This document shows positions 56,135 through 64,000 of a DNA stretch of 64,000 bases, in pieces. The notes under the pieces were generated by a model. That model was not told the DNA's origin, made no database searches, and was given only the letters and a program-made list of their open reading frames with translations. The translations under genes and the position numbers were made by a program. Origin of the DNA: Betaproteobacteria bacterium (GTDB lineage: Bacteria; Pseudomonadota; Gammaproteobacteria; Burkholderiales; JACQAP01); the NCBI GenBank assembly GCA_016194905.1, contig JACQAP010000008.1, forward strand, positions 350,104-414,103. The letters are read 5' to 3'. Numbering within the stretch: the first letter of the stretch is position 1; each line of letters begins with the position of its first letter.

Positions 56135-56325
56135 CTCTCCACCCAACACAGAGGCACAGAGAACACGGAGAGCACAGAGAAAAGCATATGGGGTTGAGAA
56201 GGACATGAGCGACCTTTACGGCCACCGCAATCGTGACCAGTGTTGTTATTCAATTCCCCGTTATCTTTCTCTTGTTTTCCTCTGCGACCTCTGTGCTCTC
56301 TGCGCCTCTGTGTTGGGTGTAGAGG
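56135..56325. repeat. Long inverted repeat, mixed ACAGAG/GCAGAG type (R12)
   Basis: The left arm (56135-56184) reads CTCTCCACCCAACACAGAGG then CACAGAGAACACGGAGAGCA. The right arm (56271-56325) reads TTTTCCTCTGCGACCTCTGT then CTCTGCGCCTCTGTGTTGGG and TGTAGAGG. The arms are among the longest and best matched in the window, with about 85 bases between them. The element lies between convergent genes. Confidence 0.87.
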
Positions 56326-56326
56326 T

Positions 56327-58141
56327 TTAGTCAGTTCCCAGCCAGCGCTTGCGTGCGCGGGCGCCGGCTTTGTCTTCGTTGACGCTCAGCGACCATGCGT
56401 CCGGTTTCGCCGCGGACAGTGTCACATCCAGGACGTGTAGCTCGTCGCGGCGGAACGCGTGCAACGTGACGGTCTCGCCGGACCGGTAACGCGACACCTG
56501 ATTTTCGAAGTTGTCCGGCGTGACGCGCAGGCCATCCATCGCAATGACGACGTCTCCGGCTGCGAGGCCGGATTTCTGCGCTGCGCCGCCGTCGAGCACA
56601 TGCGTGATGCGCACGTTGCCGCCCTCGGTGCCGGTGCGCACGCCCAGCGCGACGCTGCGATCGGCGGCCTTTTCCGCACGCATCGGTTTGCGTTCGCGGC
56701 GGTCCACTTCTGAACGCTGCGGTCTCAGCGCAATGTCCACGCCGACCGTGACGAGCAGCTTCTGCAGCGGCAGATCGGCGGTCGAGCGAACTGCCTGATC
56801 GAAGAAACGCTTCAGCTTCACGCCAGTCACCTGTTCGGCGATCTTCTCGATGCCGTCCTCAGGCACGCCGATGCCTTTCATCCCGTAGCGCCCCCACAGC
56901 GCGCGCATCACGTCGTCGAGCGACTTGCGCCCGCCAGTCTGGTTGCGGATCAGCAGGTCCAGGCTCAACCCGATCAGGCCGCCCTTGCCGTAGTAGCTCA
57001 CCCCGGCATTCGGCGCGTTTTCATCCGAGCGGTAGTACTTGATCCAGGCGTCGAAGCTCGATTCGGCGACGGTCTGTTTCTTGCGCCCGCTGGTGCGCAG
57101 CAGCGACGTGACGTTGCGGCCCAGCGTGTCGAGATAGGTGTTCCGCGACATCAGTCCCGATCGCACCAGCAGCAGATCGTCGTAATACGACGTGAAGCCT
57201 TCGAAGGCCCACAGCAGCGTGGTGTAGTTCTCGCGGTCCAGATCGTAAGGCGTGAAAGCGGCGGGCTTGATGCGCTTCACGTTCCAGGTGTGGAAGTACT
57301 CGTGACTGGCCAGCCCGAGAAAAGTGCGATAGCCACCGCTCGGTTTGTCCATTCCTTCGTGCGGCAAGTCGTTGCGTGCGCAGAGCAGCGCCGTGGAGGC
57401 GCGATGCTCCAGTCCACCGTAGCCGTCGCCGACCGCGGTAACCAGGAACACGTAGCGCTCCATCGGCGCCGGTTCACCGAAGAAGCGGATCTGGGTTTCG
57501 CACAGCGTCTTCAGGTCGCGTGTAAGGCGCCGCATGTCGGTGCGATGCCGGCCGGTGATGGCGATGTCGTGCTGCACGCCGCAGGCCTTGAACGTCGCCA
57601 GCGTGAAAGTGCCGATCTCGACCGGATGGTCGATCAACTCGTCGTAGCCGGCGGCTTCGTAAGTGCCGAAGGAATAGGGCTTGGCGCCTTTGCGCTTCAT
57701 CGCCGTGGCGATGCGCCAGTTGCGGTACTTCGCGCCTTTCGGCGGCAGGATCTCGACTTCGACCGGCTCGTCTTCGCGCTCATCGACTTTGAGGAAAACC
57801 GATGGGCCGTTGAAGAAGGCATGCGTGGTGTCCAGATGTGCGCCGCGCACCGACAGATCCCAGGCGTAGACCTCCATCGTCACCGTCACCGGTCCGTCGA
57901 ACGGTTCGACCTGCCAGGTGTTCTTGTCCAGCTTCACCATGCGCAGCAACTTGCGGCCGCTCTGTGCGCGGATGCGCACTACCTGTTTGGCGAATTCGCG
58001 GATCAGGTAGCTGCCCGGGATCCAGGTCGGCAGGGAAAACTTCTGCCCGGTCGGGTCGGGATCGGTGATCGTGCAGGAGACCTGGAATAAATGGGCTGCG
58101 GGATTGCTCGGAAAAATCGAATAACGGATCGGGATTTTCAT
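56327..58141 (-). CDS. M61 family glycyl aminopeptidase with PDZ domain
   Basis: 604 residues from ATG 58141 (MKIPIRYSIFPSNP). A 27-codon upstream extension is not protein-like. The N-terminal M61 domain carries YLIREFAKQVV. The zinc motif is H280-E281-Y-F-H284 in LASHEYFHTWNVKRIKP, typical of M61. LWAFEGFTSYYDDLLLVRSG contains the third ligand (E). A PDZ domain follows (about residues 495-580: GAAQKSGLAAGDVVIAMDGL). No signal peptide is seen. It probably trims N-terminal glycine or alanine from peptides. Confidence 0.92.
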   Translation of the reverse strand: MKIPIRYSIFPSNPAAHLFQVSCTITDPDPTGQKFSLPTWIPGSYLIREFAKQVVRIRAQSGRKLLRMVKLDKNTWQVEPFDGPVTVTMEVYAWDLSVRGAHLDTTHAFFNGPSVFLKVDEREDEPVEVEILPPKGAKYRNWRIATAMKRKGAKPYSFGTYEAAGYDELIDHPVEIGTFTLATFKACGVQHDIAITGRHRTDMRRLTRDLKTLCETQIRFFGEPAPMERYVFLVTAVGDGYGGLEHRASTALLCARNDLPHEGMDKPSGGYRTFLGLASHEYFHTWNVKRIKPAAFTPYDLDRENYTTLLWAFEGFTSYYDDLLLVRSGLMSRNTYLDTLGRNVTSLLRTSGRKKQTVAESSFDAWIKYYRSDENAPNAGVSYYGKGGLIGLSLDLLIRNQTGGRKSLDDVMRALWGRYGMKGIGVPEDGIEKIAEQVTGVKLKRFFDQAVRSTADLPLQKLLVTVGVDIALRPQRSEVDRRERKPMRAEKAADRSVALGVRTGTEGGNVRITHVLDGGAAQKSGLAAGDVVIAMDGLRVTPDNFENQVSRYRSGETVTLHAFRRDELHVLDVTLSAAKPDAWSLSVNEDKAGARARKRWLGTD

Positions 58142-58377
58142 TCTCTGTAAGGCTGGCTGCAGGGTGGAAACGCGTTTATGGCGGGGAATCGGGGATTCGT
58201 CAAGATTTCTGCTGGATTGCAAACTCGCCCCACCTGGTTCCCGGCGCAGGTGGCCATCTCCTCCTTACGCTCCTGTCCCCCTTTGGCGTATATTCTCATG
58301 GCATAGTCACCAGAGGATTTGCGTTCATATCGACACGACGGAAACGCTGGAACCACCTGCGTCAGGAGGAGACGGTA

Positions 58378-59598
58378 ATGGCAAACAAGAAGCTGATCTT
58401 ATGTTTCGACGGCACGTGGAATACGATGAAGAGCAGGACCAACGTGTCGCGTCTTTTCAGTGCCGTTGGCGATGTGCATGCAGGCTGCGCCGACCAGCTG
58501 AAATTCTATGATGAGGGCGTGGGCTCGACCTGGGGTGAAAAGCTGCGGGGCGGGGTATTGGGATGGGGGCTGGATCGCAATATCCTCCAGGGTTATTGCT
58601 GGCTTCTCAACAACTATCAGCCCGGTGAGCAGGCGCAGACGATCGTTGACGTTGGTGACAAGGACTTGGAAGTTTTCACCAAGGGCGACGAAATTTTCCT
58701 GTTCGGATTTTCCCGCGGGGCCTTCACCGCGAGAAGCCTTGGCGGGCTGCTGAACCGCGTCGGGCTGCTCAAGCCGCGGCCGGAATGGCGTGGACCCGCG
58801 ACCCCCGATACCGATCTGGTCAAGGAGGCCTGGAAACTCTACTGCGAACCCACGCCACCCGGCGTTGCCGAAGGCAGGCTCTCTCCCGCCTGCAAGGAGT
58901 TTCGCCAGCAGAACTCGCATAACGTCAAAGTGAAATTCGTCGGGGTCTGGGATACGGTGGGAGCGTTGGGTATTCCCCACTTGAGTAGCGGCAGCCCGTT
59001 TGCGCGCAGCCAGTTCGAATTCCATGACGCCAAGCTGGGCCGTATCATCGAGTATGCCTACCACGCCGTTGCCATCGACGAAAACCGGGAAGACTACAAC
59101 GTGGTGCTGTGGAGCCATCGGCATCCGATCGGTACCCAGGAAGTGCGGCAGAGATGGTTTCCGGGGGCGCACGCGAACGTCGGCGGTGGCTACGAAGACG
59201 ATCTGCTTCCGGCAGGGCCGCTGCGCTGGCTTTCCGAAATGGCGGCCAGGCAGGGGCTGCGATTCACCCGCGACATTGTGCTTGCGGCGCAACCGCCGTG
59301 TGCCGTCGATCTTCCGAGCGCGTTCCGGCTGGACGGCAGCGAATACCTCTCACCCGTGCGCGACTCCTACAAGGAATTTCTCGACGGTGCTTACGCCCTG
59401 CTGCGAAAACTCAAGGGCGGGCGCTTCTACCGTCGCATGCTGGTTGCGGAGGATGGCGTGAACCAGGAGGTGGATGAAAGCGCACGCGCGAAGTGGAACG
59501 CGGACCTGCAGTACCGGCCGTTCAACCTGGCACAGGCGGGTCGCACCGATTCGGTGGCGTCGGCGCCGGTGCGCGATCTTTCCGTCTTGACCAGTTGA
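58378..59598 (+). CDS. DUF2235 alpha/beta hydrolase (Tle1-like domain)
   Basis: 406 residues behind CAGGAGGAGAC. The DUF2235 text is plain: KKLILCFDGTWNTMKSRTNV at the start, the nucleophile elbow GFSRGAFTARSLGG with S112, FVGVWDTVGALGIP with the acid, and WFPGAHANVGGGY with the catalytic histidine. Some relatives are type VI secretion phospholipases, but no secretion genes, VgrG or PAAR lie here. The linked membrane protein 13 bases downstream suggests a different, chromosomal housekeeping or stress role. Confidence 0.88.
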   Translation: MANKKLILCFDGTWNTMKSRTNVSRLFSAVGDVHAGCADQLKFYDEGVGSTWGEKLRGGVLGWGLDRNILQGYCWLLNNYQPGEQAQTIVDVGDKDLEVFTKGDEIFLFGFSRGAFTARSLGGLLNRVGLLKPRPEWRGPATPDTDLVKEAWKLYCEPTPPGVAEGRLSPACKEFRQQNSHNVKVKFVGVWDTVGALGIPHLSSGSPFARSQFEFHDAKLGRIIEYAYHAVAIDENREDYNVVLWSHRHPIGTQEVRQRWFPGAHANVGGGYEDDLLPAGPLRWLSEMAARQGLRFTRDIVLAAQPPCAVDLPSAFRLDGSEYLSPVRDSYKEFLDGAYALLRKLKGGRFYRRMLVAEDGVNQEVDESARAKWNADLQYRPFNLAQAGRTDSVASAPVRDLSVLTS

Positions 59599-59611
59599 GG
59601 AGAATGCCGTC

Positions 59612-60619
59612 ATGACACTCATGGGACTTCTGGAAGTCGGTATCGGACTTGCGTTCGTATACATGCTCTTCTGCACCTTCTGCGCGGGCGTCAATGAATG
59701 GATCGCCCAGAGCCTCGGCCGGCGCGGCGAGTTCCTGCGCATCGGTCTGCGACGGGTGCTCTCCAGCGAGGAAATCTACCTGCGGCTGCTCGGGCATCCG
59801 CTGATCGCCCCGACCTGGAAGGAGAGACCGGGAAAGGGATCGGCGCCTTCCTATCTTGCCCCTGAACAGTTCGCCAGCGCGCTGGTGGATATCGTTTGTG
59901 AGCGCGCGCAGGGATTCGTGCCGGGAAGTCAGCCGCTGGCGCGTTCATTCGCGGGCTTGCGCGAAGCGGCAGTGCGCTACAACCAGGCAGGAGAGCCGAT
60001 CGGACGGGTACTGATGACCTTGCTGGATCGTGCCGACGGAAAATACGACGCCGCCCTCAAGGAAATCGAGGGTTGGTACTCCTCGAGCATGGACCGCGTG
60101 AGCGGATGGTACAGGGCGCATTCGCAGAACTGCCTGTTCTGGGTCGGCGTCGTCGCAGCGGTCCTGCTGAATGTCGACACCATAGATATCTCGATGGCGC
60201 TGTGGCGTTCGGATTCGTTGCGAAGCTCCCTGGTATCCCAAGCTACCCAGGCGGTGGAGACCGGCAAGGTCGGCGACGTGGTGCTGGCACCGGTGCTTCA
60301 GCGACCACCCACCGAGGCGGAAACCAAAGCCCTGATGACTTCGCTTCAGGGGCTCGAAAAAGCCAAACTACCCATCGGCTTTTCCTGCCTGGGTCCCGAT
60401 CCATTTCATTCGAATAGCAACGTTCTTGGCCGCTGCTGGCAGGACGTGAAAGCGTCGGCGCACGGCCACTGGGGAATCAAGATCCTCGGCTGGCTGATCA
60501 CGGCTCTGGCTGCGTCCCTGGGCGGGCCCTTCTGGTATGACTTTCTGAGCAAGCTGGTCAGTCTGCGCGGCGCGGGTCCCAAGCCAACGATGCCGGTCAA
60601 GGCGGCAACAGCGGCATAG
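59612..60619 (+). CDS. Hypothetical membrane protein paired with the DUF2235 hydrolase
   Basis: 335 residues behind TTGAGGAGAATG. An N-terminal membrane segment (GLAFVYMLFCTFCAGVNEWIA, about residues 12-32) is followed by a soluble, partly helical region and two further segments (NCLFWVGVVAAVLLNVDTI near 175 and GWLITALAASLGGPFWYDFL near 295). No enzyme motif was seen. It lies 13 bases behind the hydrolase gene, so it may anchor or regulate it. Confidence 0.75.
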   Translation: MTLMGLLEVGIGLAFVYMLFCTFCAGVNEWIAQSLGRRGEFLRIGLRRVLSSEEIYLRLLGHPLIAPTWKERPGKGSAPSYLAPEQFASALVDIVCERAQGFVPGSQPLARSFAGLREAAVRYNQAGEPIGRVLMTLLDRADGKYDAALKEIEGWYSSSMDRVSGWYRAHSQNCLFWVGVVAAVLLNVDTIDISMALWRSDSLRSSLVSQATQAVETGKVGDVVLAPVLQRPPTEAETKALMTSLQGLEKAKLPIGFSCLGPDPFHSNSNVLGRCWQDVKASAHGHWGIKILGWLITALAASLGGPFWYDFLSKLVSLRGAGPKPTMPVKAATAA

Positions 60620-60780
60620 CGCGGCGCGAGCGTCCTTGGGCGATGCGGACCTGGAAATGGGGACTGCCTGAATCCGGCTCCTGGATCGTGAACTCCCGGT
60701 CTCCGATCATTTACTTGTTGACCATGAGCAGTGCCAGAATAAGCGGCATTCAGGGGATTCGATTCACATCAGGCAGAGTC

Positions 60781-60831
60781 ATGAATCTGATAAAAGTACT
60801 GCTTCTTCTGGCTGTCGCAGGCGCGGCCTAA
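60781..60831 (+). other. 16-codon hydrophobic reading frame before the phosphodiesterase
   Basis: ATG 60781 gives MNLIKVLLLLAVAGAA and then TAA, in the same frame as the phosphodiesterase that follows. It looks like the start of a small membrane protein cut short by the stop, or a leader peptide. No clear ribosome-binding site. Confidence 0.35.
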
Positions 60832-60861
60832 GGAAGTTATTTCCGAGTACGAGGGCGCACG

Positions 60862-61362
60862 CTGAAAGTTGGTCTTATCTCCGACACTCATGGACTCCTG
60901 CGGCCCGAGGCGATCGAGTCGCTGAGGGGCAGCGACTATATCGTCCACGCGGGCGACATCGGCGACCCTGACATTCTCAGAGCGCTTGCTGAAATTGCGC
61001 CGGTCACCGCGGTGCGGGGAAACAACGACAACGGTCCCTGGGCGGCGACCATCCGCGAAACCGAAGTGCTGCAAGTAGGCGACGCGGTTATCTACGTCAT
61101 TCACGACCTGGCCGAGCTGGATCTCGACCCGGCAGCGGCGGGGTTCCAGGTCGTCGTCTCGGGTCATTCGCATCAACCCAGGTCCGAGTCGCGGGATGGG
61201 GTGCTTTTCGTCAATCCGGGCAGCGCCGGCCCGCGCCGGTTCAGCCTGCCGGTTTCCGTCGGGTTCCTGGAGGTTTCGGGTGTAACGGCGACCTCACAGT
61301 TGATGGAATTGCAATTGGATGCGTCTGCTAAACGAACGCATCCCAAGTGGCGCGCCGGCTAG
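60862..61362 (+). CDS. YfcE/MJ0936-type metallophosphoesterase with CTG start
   Basis: 166 residues. The protein must begin near LKVGLISDTHGLLRPEA, which carries the first metal site (D-x-H). HAGDIGDPD, VRGNNDNG, IYVIHD, VVSGHSHQP and NPGSAGPRR follow in family order. Between the TAA at 60829 and this motif no ATG, GTG or TTG exists. CTG 60862 is preceded by GAGGG at six bases and fits as start. GTG 61012 would delete both N-terminal metal motifs. The family hydrolyses phosphodiesters. Confidence 0.88.
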   Translation: MKVGLISDTHGLLRPEAIESLRGSDYIVHAGDIGDPDILRALAEIAPVTAVRGNNDNGPWAATIRETEVLQVGDAVIYVIHDLAELDLDPAAAGFQVVVSGHSHQPRSESRDGVLFVNPGSAGPRRFSLPVSVGFLEVSGVTATSQLMELQLDASAKRTHPKWRAG

Positions 61363-61389
61363 CTTCGTCATGCTACAAGACGGCAGGCT

Positions 61390-61797
61390 GTGACTCCGCG
61401 CGAAATTCTTCTGGTTTATGACAAGGAGTGCCCCCTCTGCGATGCTTACTGCCGCATGGTTCGCATTCGCGAATCGGTCGGCACGCTGCGGTTAGTCAAC
61501 GCGCGTGACGCCAGTGCAGTCATGAACGAGATTACTTCGCAGGGCCTCGACATTGACCAGGGCATGGTGCTCAAAGTCGAAGACGTCTTGTACTACGGTT
61601 CGGACGCCATTCATGCCCTATCCTTGATGAGCAGCCCGTCGGGTGTATTCAATCGGGTCAACTACTGGATCTTCCGATCCAAACGCCTGTCCGGAATCCT
61701 GTATCCGGTGCTCCGTTCCTTCCGAAACCTCCTCTTGAAAACGCTGCGCAAGACCAAGATCAACAACTTGCAGTTGCGTGACAACGACAGGTTCTAG
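61390..61797 (+). CDS. DCC-family thiol-disulfide oxidoreductase-like protein (DUF393)
   Basis: 135 residues from GTG 61390. The family motif is YDKECPLCDAYCRMVRIRE, with the CPLC pair at about residues 15-18. Further typical parts are LVNARD and a YYGSDAIHALSLM segment followed by a basic, aromatic C-terminus that may contact the membrane. The function of the family is unsettled. It follows the phosphodiesterase by 27 bases, probably in one operon. Confidence 0.88.
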   Translation: MTPREILLVYDKECPLCDAYCRMVRIRESVGTLRLVNARDASAVMNEITSQGLDIDQGMVLKVEDVLYYGSDAIHALSLMSSPSGVFNRVNYWIFRSKRLSGILYPVLRSFRNLLLKTLRKTKINNLQLRDNDRF

Positions 61798-62000
61798 CGC
61801 GGGTCATCTGTCAAAGGGAACTTGCCGGCTGGACAGGGAGGGATGATCCAGATTTAAATAGACCTGTTATGTGCTAAAGAATGACAACCGTGTTGTCCGA
61901 ATCGTTTGGACAGTTCTGTCCGCTCGTTAGATGTGGGAATGGAAATGTGCGAATGGTGCCTCAGCAACGCTTAGATTCCGAAGAGCCTTAGAGGAAAAAA

Positions 62001-63482
62001 ATGACAAACCGTGCTTGGAAGGCAATCGAGCCAATTTCAGATCGTGATCGAGGAATTGACCTCGCTGCGATGCGGCCGCTGTATGAGACCTGGCAAGCCT
62101 CAAAGAGGCGCCTTGAGGAATCCAGCCAAACTAGTCTAAAGGATTTTACTCACCGATTGATCCGCAGATTAAGCATTGAGACTGGTATTCTGGAGCGACT
62201 CTACGATCTTGATCGGGGCACGACAGAGGCATTGGTGGCGAGTGGGTTTGTAGAGGAACTTGTCTCCCGCTCAAGTACAGATGTTGAGCCGTCACATCTT
62301 ATTGACGTACTGCGAGACCAGGAGGCGGCCATTCAGCTTGTAATGGACTGCGTTGCGGGCAGTCGGGCTCTTACGAAGTCTGTCGTTCACGAACTGCATG
62401 TCATCCTTACACAGCATCAAGACACGACTGCCGCAATTGATCAATTTGGAAAACGGCATGAAATTCCCTTGCTCAAGGGAAAGTTCAAGCAGCAGCCGAA
62501 CAATCCAAAGCGCCCTGATGGAACTATCCATGAATATTGCCCGCCCATTCACGTCGAAGCGGAAATGGAGAACCTGCTCGGATGGCTCTCCGATTACTCT
62601 GCGGAGGACCCAATCATCGTCGCGACGTGGCTTCATCATCGTTTCACCCAAATACATCCCTATCAAGACGGAAACGGCCGGGTAGCTCGTGTGCTTACGA
62701 CGCTAGTTCTCTTGCGGGCAGAATTGCTGCCTCTCGTCATTGATCGCGATCTCCGGGGTGAATACATTAGCGCACTAGAGTCTGCTGATTTTGGTGATCT
62801 AGCTTCCCTAGCCTCGCTTTTCGCCAGACTGGAACGGGGAGCTATTCTCCAAGCTCTAAGTTTGGATGTGGATGCGGAGACATCCCACCACCGAACATTA
62901 ACTTCTGCCGTAATTGAGAATCTCGCAGAGAAGTTTGGTAAACGGCGCGAAGTCAAGTTCGCGGAACTGCGGAAGGTAAATAGCATTGCAGTGTCTCTTC
63001 GCGCGCGCGCACGTAGGGCACTCGAAAATGCCTATCAACAACTCAAGGTACCAGTCTCCGAGATAGCCGACCCGGACATACGCATTAGTGAAGGTGGAAC
63101 AGATAAGGGGAACGCACACTGGTACAAATTTGAGGTTGTGAAGTCCGCGAACGAGGCTGGAAAATTCGCCAATTTCTCGGAAGAACACTATTTTGCTAAG
63201 GCGTCTATCCGGGTCGAGCGTGAGCGACTCGTCTTTGTGACATCGTTTCATCACGTTGGTCGCGAGCTCACTGGAATCATGGAGGTGACAGCTTTTGCGC
63301 AAATGGAGTCTTTCGAAGATTCGGAAGATAGAGAGTCCGTGTCGCAAGACTTTTTTCTGTGTTCCTTGGAGCCATTTGTTTTCACGTATAAAACGAAGGA
63401 GGAGGAGATATTCGAGTCCTTCTCTCGTTGGCTTGATGCAGCTCTAGCAGTGGCGATAAAGGAATACGGCGATCGCCTTTGA
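62001..63482 (+). CDS. Fic family protein (probable AMPylase)
   Basis: 493 residues behind TAGAGGAAAAAA. The Fic motif is complete: H219 in FTQIHPYQDGNGRVARVL. The N-terminal helix SIETGILERLYDLDRGTTEAL contains T61-x3-E65, like the self-inhibitory S/T-xxx-E-G/N helix, but with R66 in place of G/N. The region after residue 290 is a winged-helix-like extension with no named domain. Fic proteins usually transfer AMP to hydroxyl side chains. The DNA is visibly more A+T-rich than its surroundings, which suggests transfer. No antitoxin gene is adjacent. Confidence 0.9.
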   Translation: MTNRAWKAIEPISDRDRGIDLAAMRPLYETWQASKRRLEESSQTSLKDFTHRLIRRLSIETGILERLYDLDRGTTEALVASGFVEELVSRSSTDVEPSHLIDVLRDQEAAIQLVMDCVAGSRALTKSVVHELHVILTQHQDTTAAIDQFGKRHEIPLLKGKFKQQPNNPKRPDGTIHEYCPPIHVEAEMENLLGWLSDYSAEDPIIVATWLHHRFTQIHPYQDGNGRVARVLTTLVLLRAELLPLVIDRDLRGEYISALESADFGDLASLASLFARLERGAILQALSLDVDAETSHHRTLTSAVIENLAEKFGKRREVKFAELRKVNSIAVSLRARARRALENAYQQLKVPVSEIADPDIRISEGGTDKGNAHWYKFEVVKSANEAGKFANFSEEHYFAKASIRVERERLVFVTSFHHVGRELTGIMEVTAFAQMESFEDSEDRESVSQDFFLCSLEPFVFTYKTKEEEIFESFSRWLDAALAVAIKEYGDRL

Positions 63483-64000
63483 TCGGGGAGAGGGTGCGGA
63501 TCTCAGAAAGTCGGTTAAGGGTTGCGTCAAATCCAAATCAGGGTCGGATCTGCGCAAACCACTGATACGGTGAGATAACAGCATAGAATATGGGTGTCAT
63601 TGGCGCTTAGCGCCCCATTTCCTGTGGCGGAAGGAGCGGTCTAAGCATGCAAGTCGAAGACCAGCCCAAACTGAGCGCAGTCTCCAACCGATGTCCCGTG
63701 ACGAGCATCGGGCGCGAGTTTAATCCTTTCATCGATCCCTGTTTCGCAGAGACTTATTGGTTCGGGCTGAGAGGGCGTCCTTCGGTTGGATGCCCTTTAA
63801 GATCCTCGGTCGATATGGCCAAGCGCTATCTCGGGTGCGCATTGTTCGAAACCAATCGGGTCTGGCCTTCATGGCACTACCTTAAGCCGCAAGGAGTGCG
63901 AGGAAATAGGGTGGCTGAGAGCCTCGCGTTGTTAAGATGGTGGTGTCTGAAGTCACCGTCCATACAAGGAGGATCAGCCATGTGTGAAGATAGCAAAAAA
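63483..64000 (+). other. Window end: open frame of unknown nature and possible partial gene from 63980
   Basis: From ATG 63647 the plus strand stays open to the window end in the same frame as ATG 63980 (MCEDSKK...). The latter has a near-ideal CAAGGAGGATCAGCC before it and is the better gene start. The 63647-63979 part is rich in W, C and P, is not clearly protein-like, and has AAGGAGCGG about ten bases before its ATG. Bases 63483-63640 show nothing recognisable. Confidence 0.4.

Noticed and set aside
58378..60619. A type VI secretion effector-immunity module
   Set aside because: No VgrG, PAAR, Hcp or chaperone gene nearby and no secretion marker, so only a domain-level similarity is stated.
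60643..60831. A 62-codon gene in front of the phosphodiesterase
   Set aside because: The first 46 codons are not protein-like. Only the last hydrophobic part from ATG 60781 is worth noting.

Overview
The window reads as a chromosomal segment of a high-GC betaproteobacterium, probably an uncultured or environmental Burkholderiales/Rhodocyclales-type lineage. This rests on family resemblance of housekeeping genes (gcvTHP behind a tandem glycine riboswitch, divergent darP/pmbA, mog, a CvrA-type antiporter) and on gene style. No rRNA, tRNA, CRISPR array or prophage was seen.

Layout. 1-9 kb holds housekeeping and lipid/peptide metabolism genes (esterase, mog, darP, pmbA, GDSL lipase) and a three-gene NitT/TauT-type ABC importer. 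9-13 kb holds a K+/H+ antiporter followed by a small patch of mobile DNA: a truncated IS1182-type transposase, a gene remnant, an intact REP-associated tyrosine transposase inside a perfect 22-bp inverted repeat, and a hicAB pair whose toxin gene has an in-frame amber codon and which sits between integron-cassette-like boundary motifs. 13-18 kb is the glycine cleavage operon. 18.6-27.3 kb is a loose set of accessory genes: a small secreted protein, an HELVH zincin, a STAND ATPase/SARP-type regulator, membrane proteins and a nucleotidyl cyclase with TPRs.

27.8-42.3 kb is aromatic catabolic cluster 1: a LysR regulator, both subunits of hydroquinone 1,2-dioxygenase, a 4-hydroxymuconic-semialdehyde dehydrogenase-type enzyme, maleylacetate reductase, a complete branched-chain-type (HAAT) ABC importer, a Tat-exported KstD-like flavoprotein, a small c-type cytochrome, a hydroxyquinol-type intradiol dioxygenase and a Rieske protein. 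Hydroquinone and hydroxyquinol cleavage both lead to maleylacetate, so one reductase serves both. 42.5-52.4 kb is cluster 2: a second HAAT importer (permease and ATPase fused in one gene), an SDR, a divergent Lrp/AsnC regulator, and the homogentisate pathway hppD-hmgA-fahA. 52.5-63.5 kb holds an MFS exporter, a spermidine-synthase-like protein, a YeeE/YedE pair, an M61 protease, a DUF2235 hydrolase with a membrane partner, a phosphodiesterase that needs a CTG start, a DCC-family protein and a Fic protein in visibly more A+T-rich DNA.

The most striking structure not explained by genes is a set of long, imperfect inverted repeats built of short reiterated words (ACGGAG, GCGCAGAG, GGGGCTAGGGG). 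They lie only between or at the ends of genes and are scattered through the window. They interrupt cluster 1 between almost every pair of genes but are nearly absent from cluster 2. Some supply the ribosome-binding region or the C-terminal codons of neighbouring genes.
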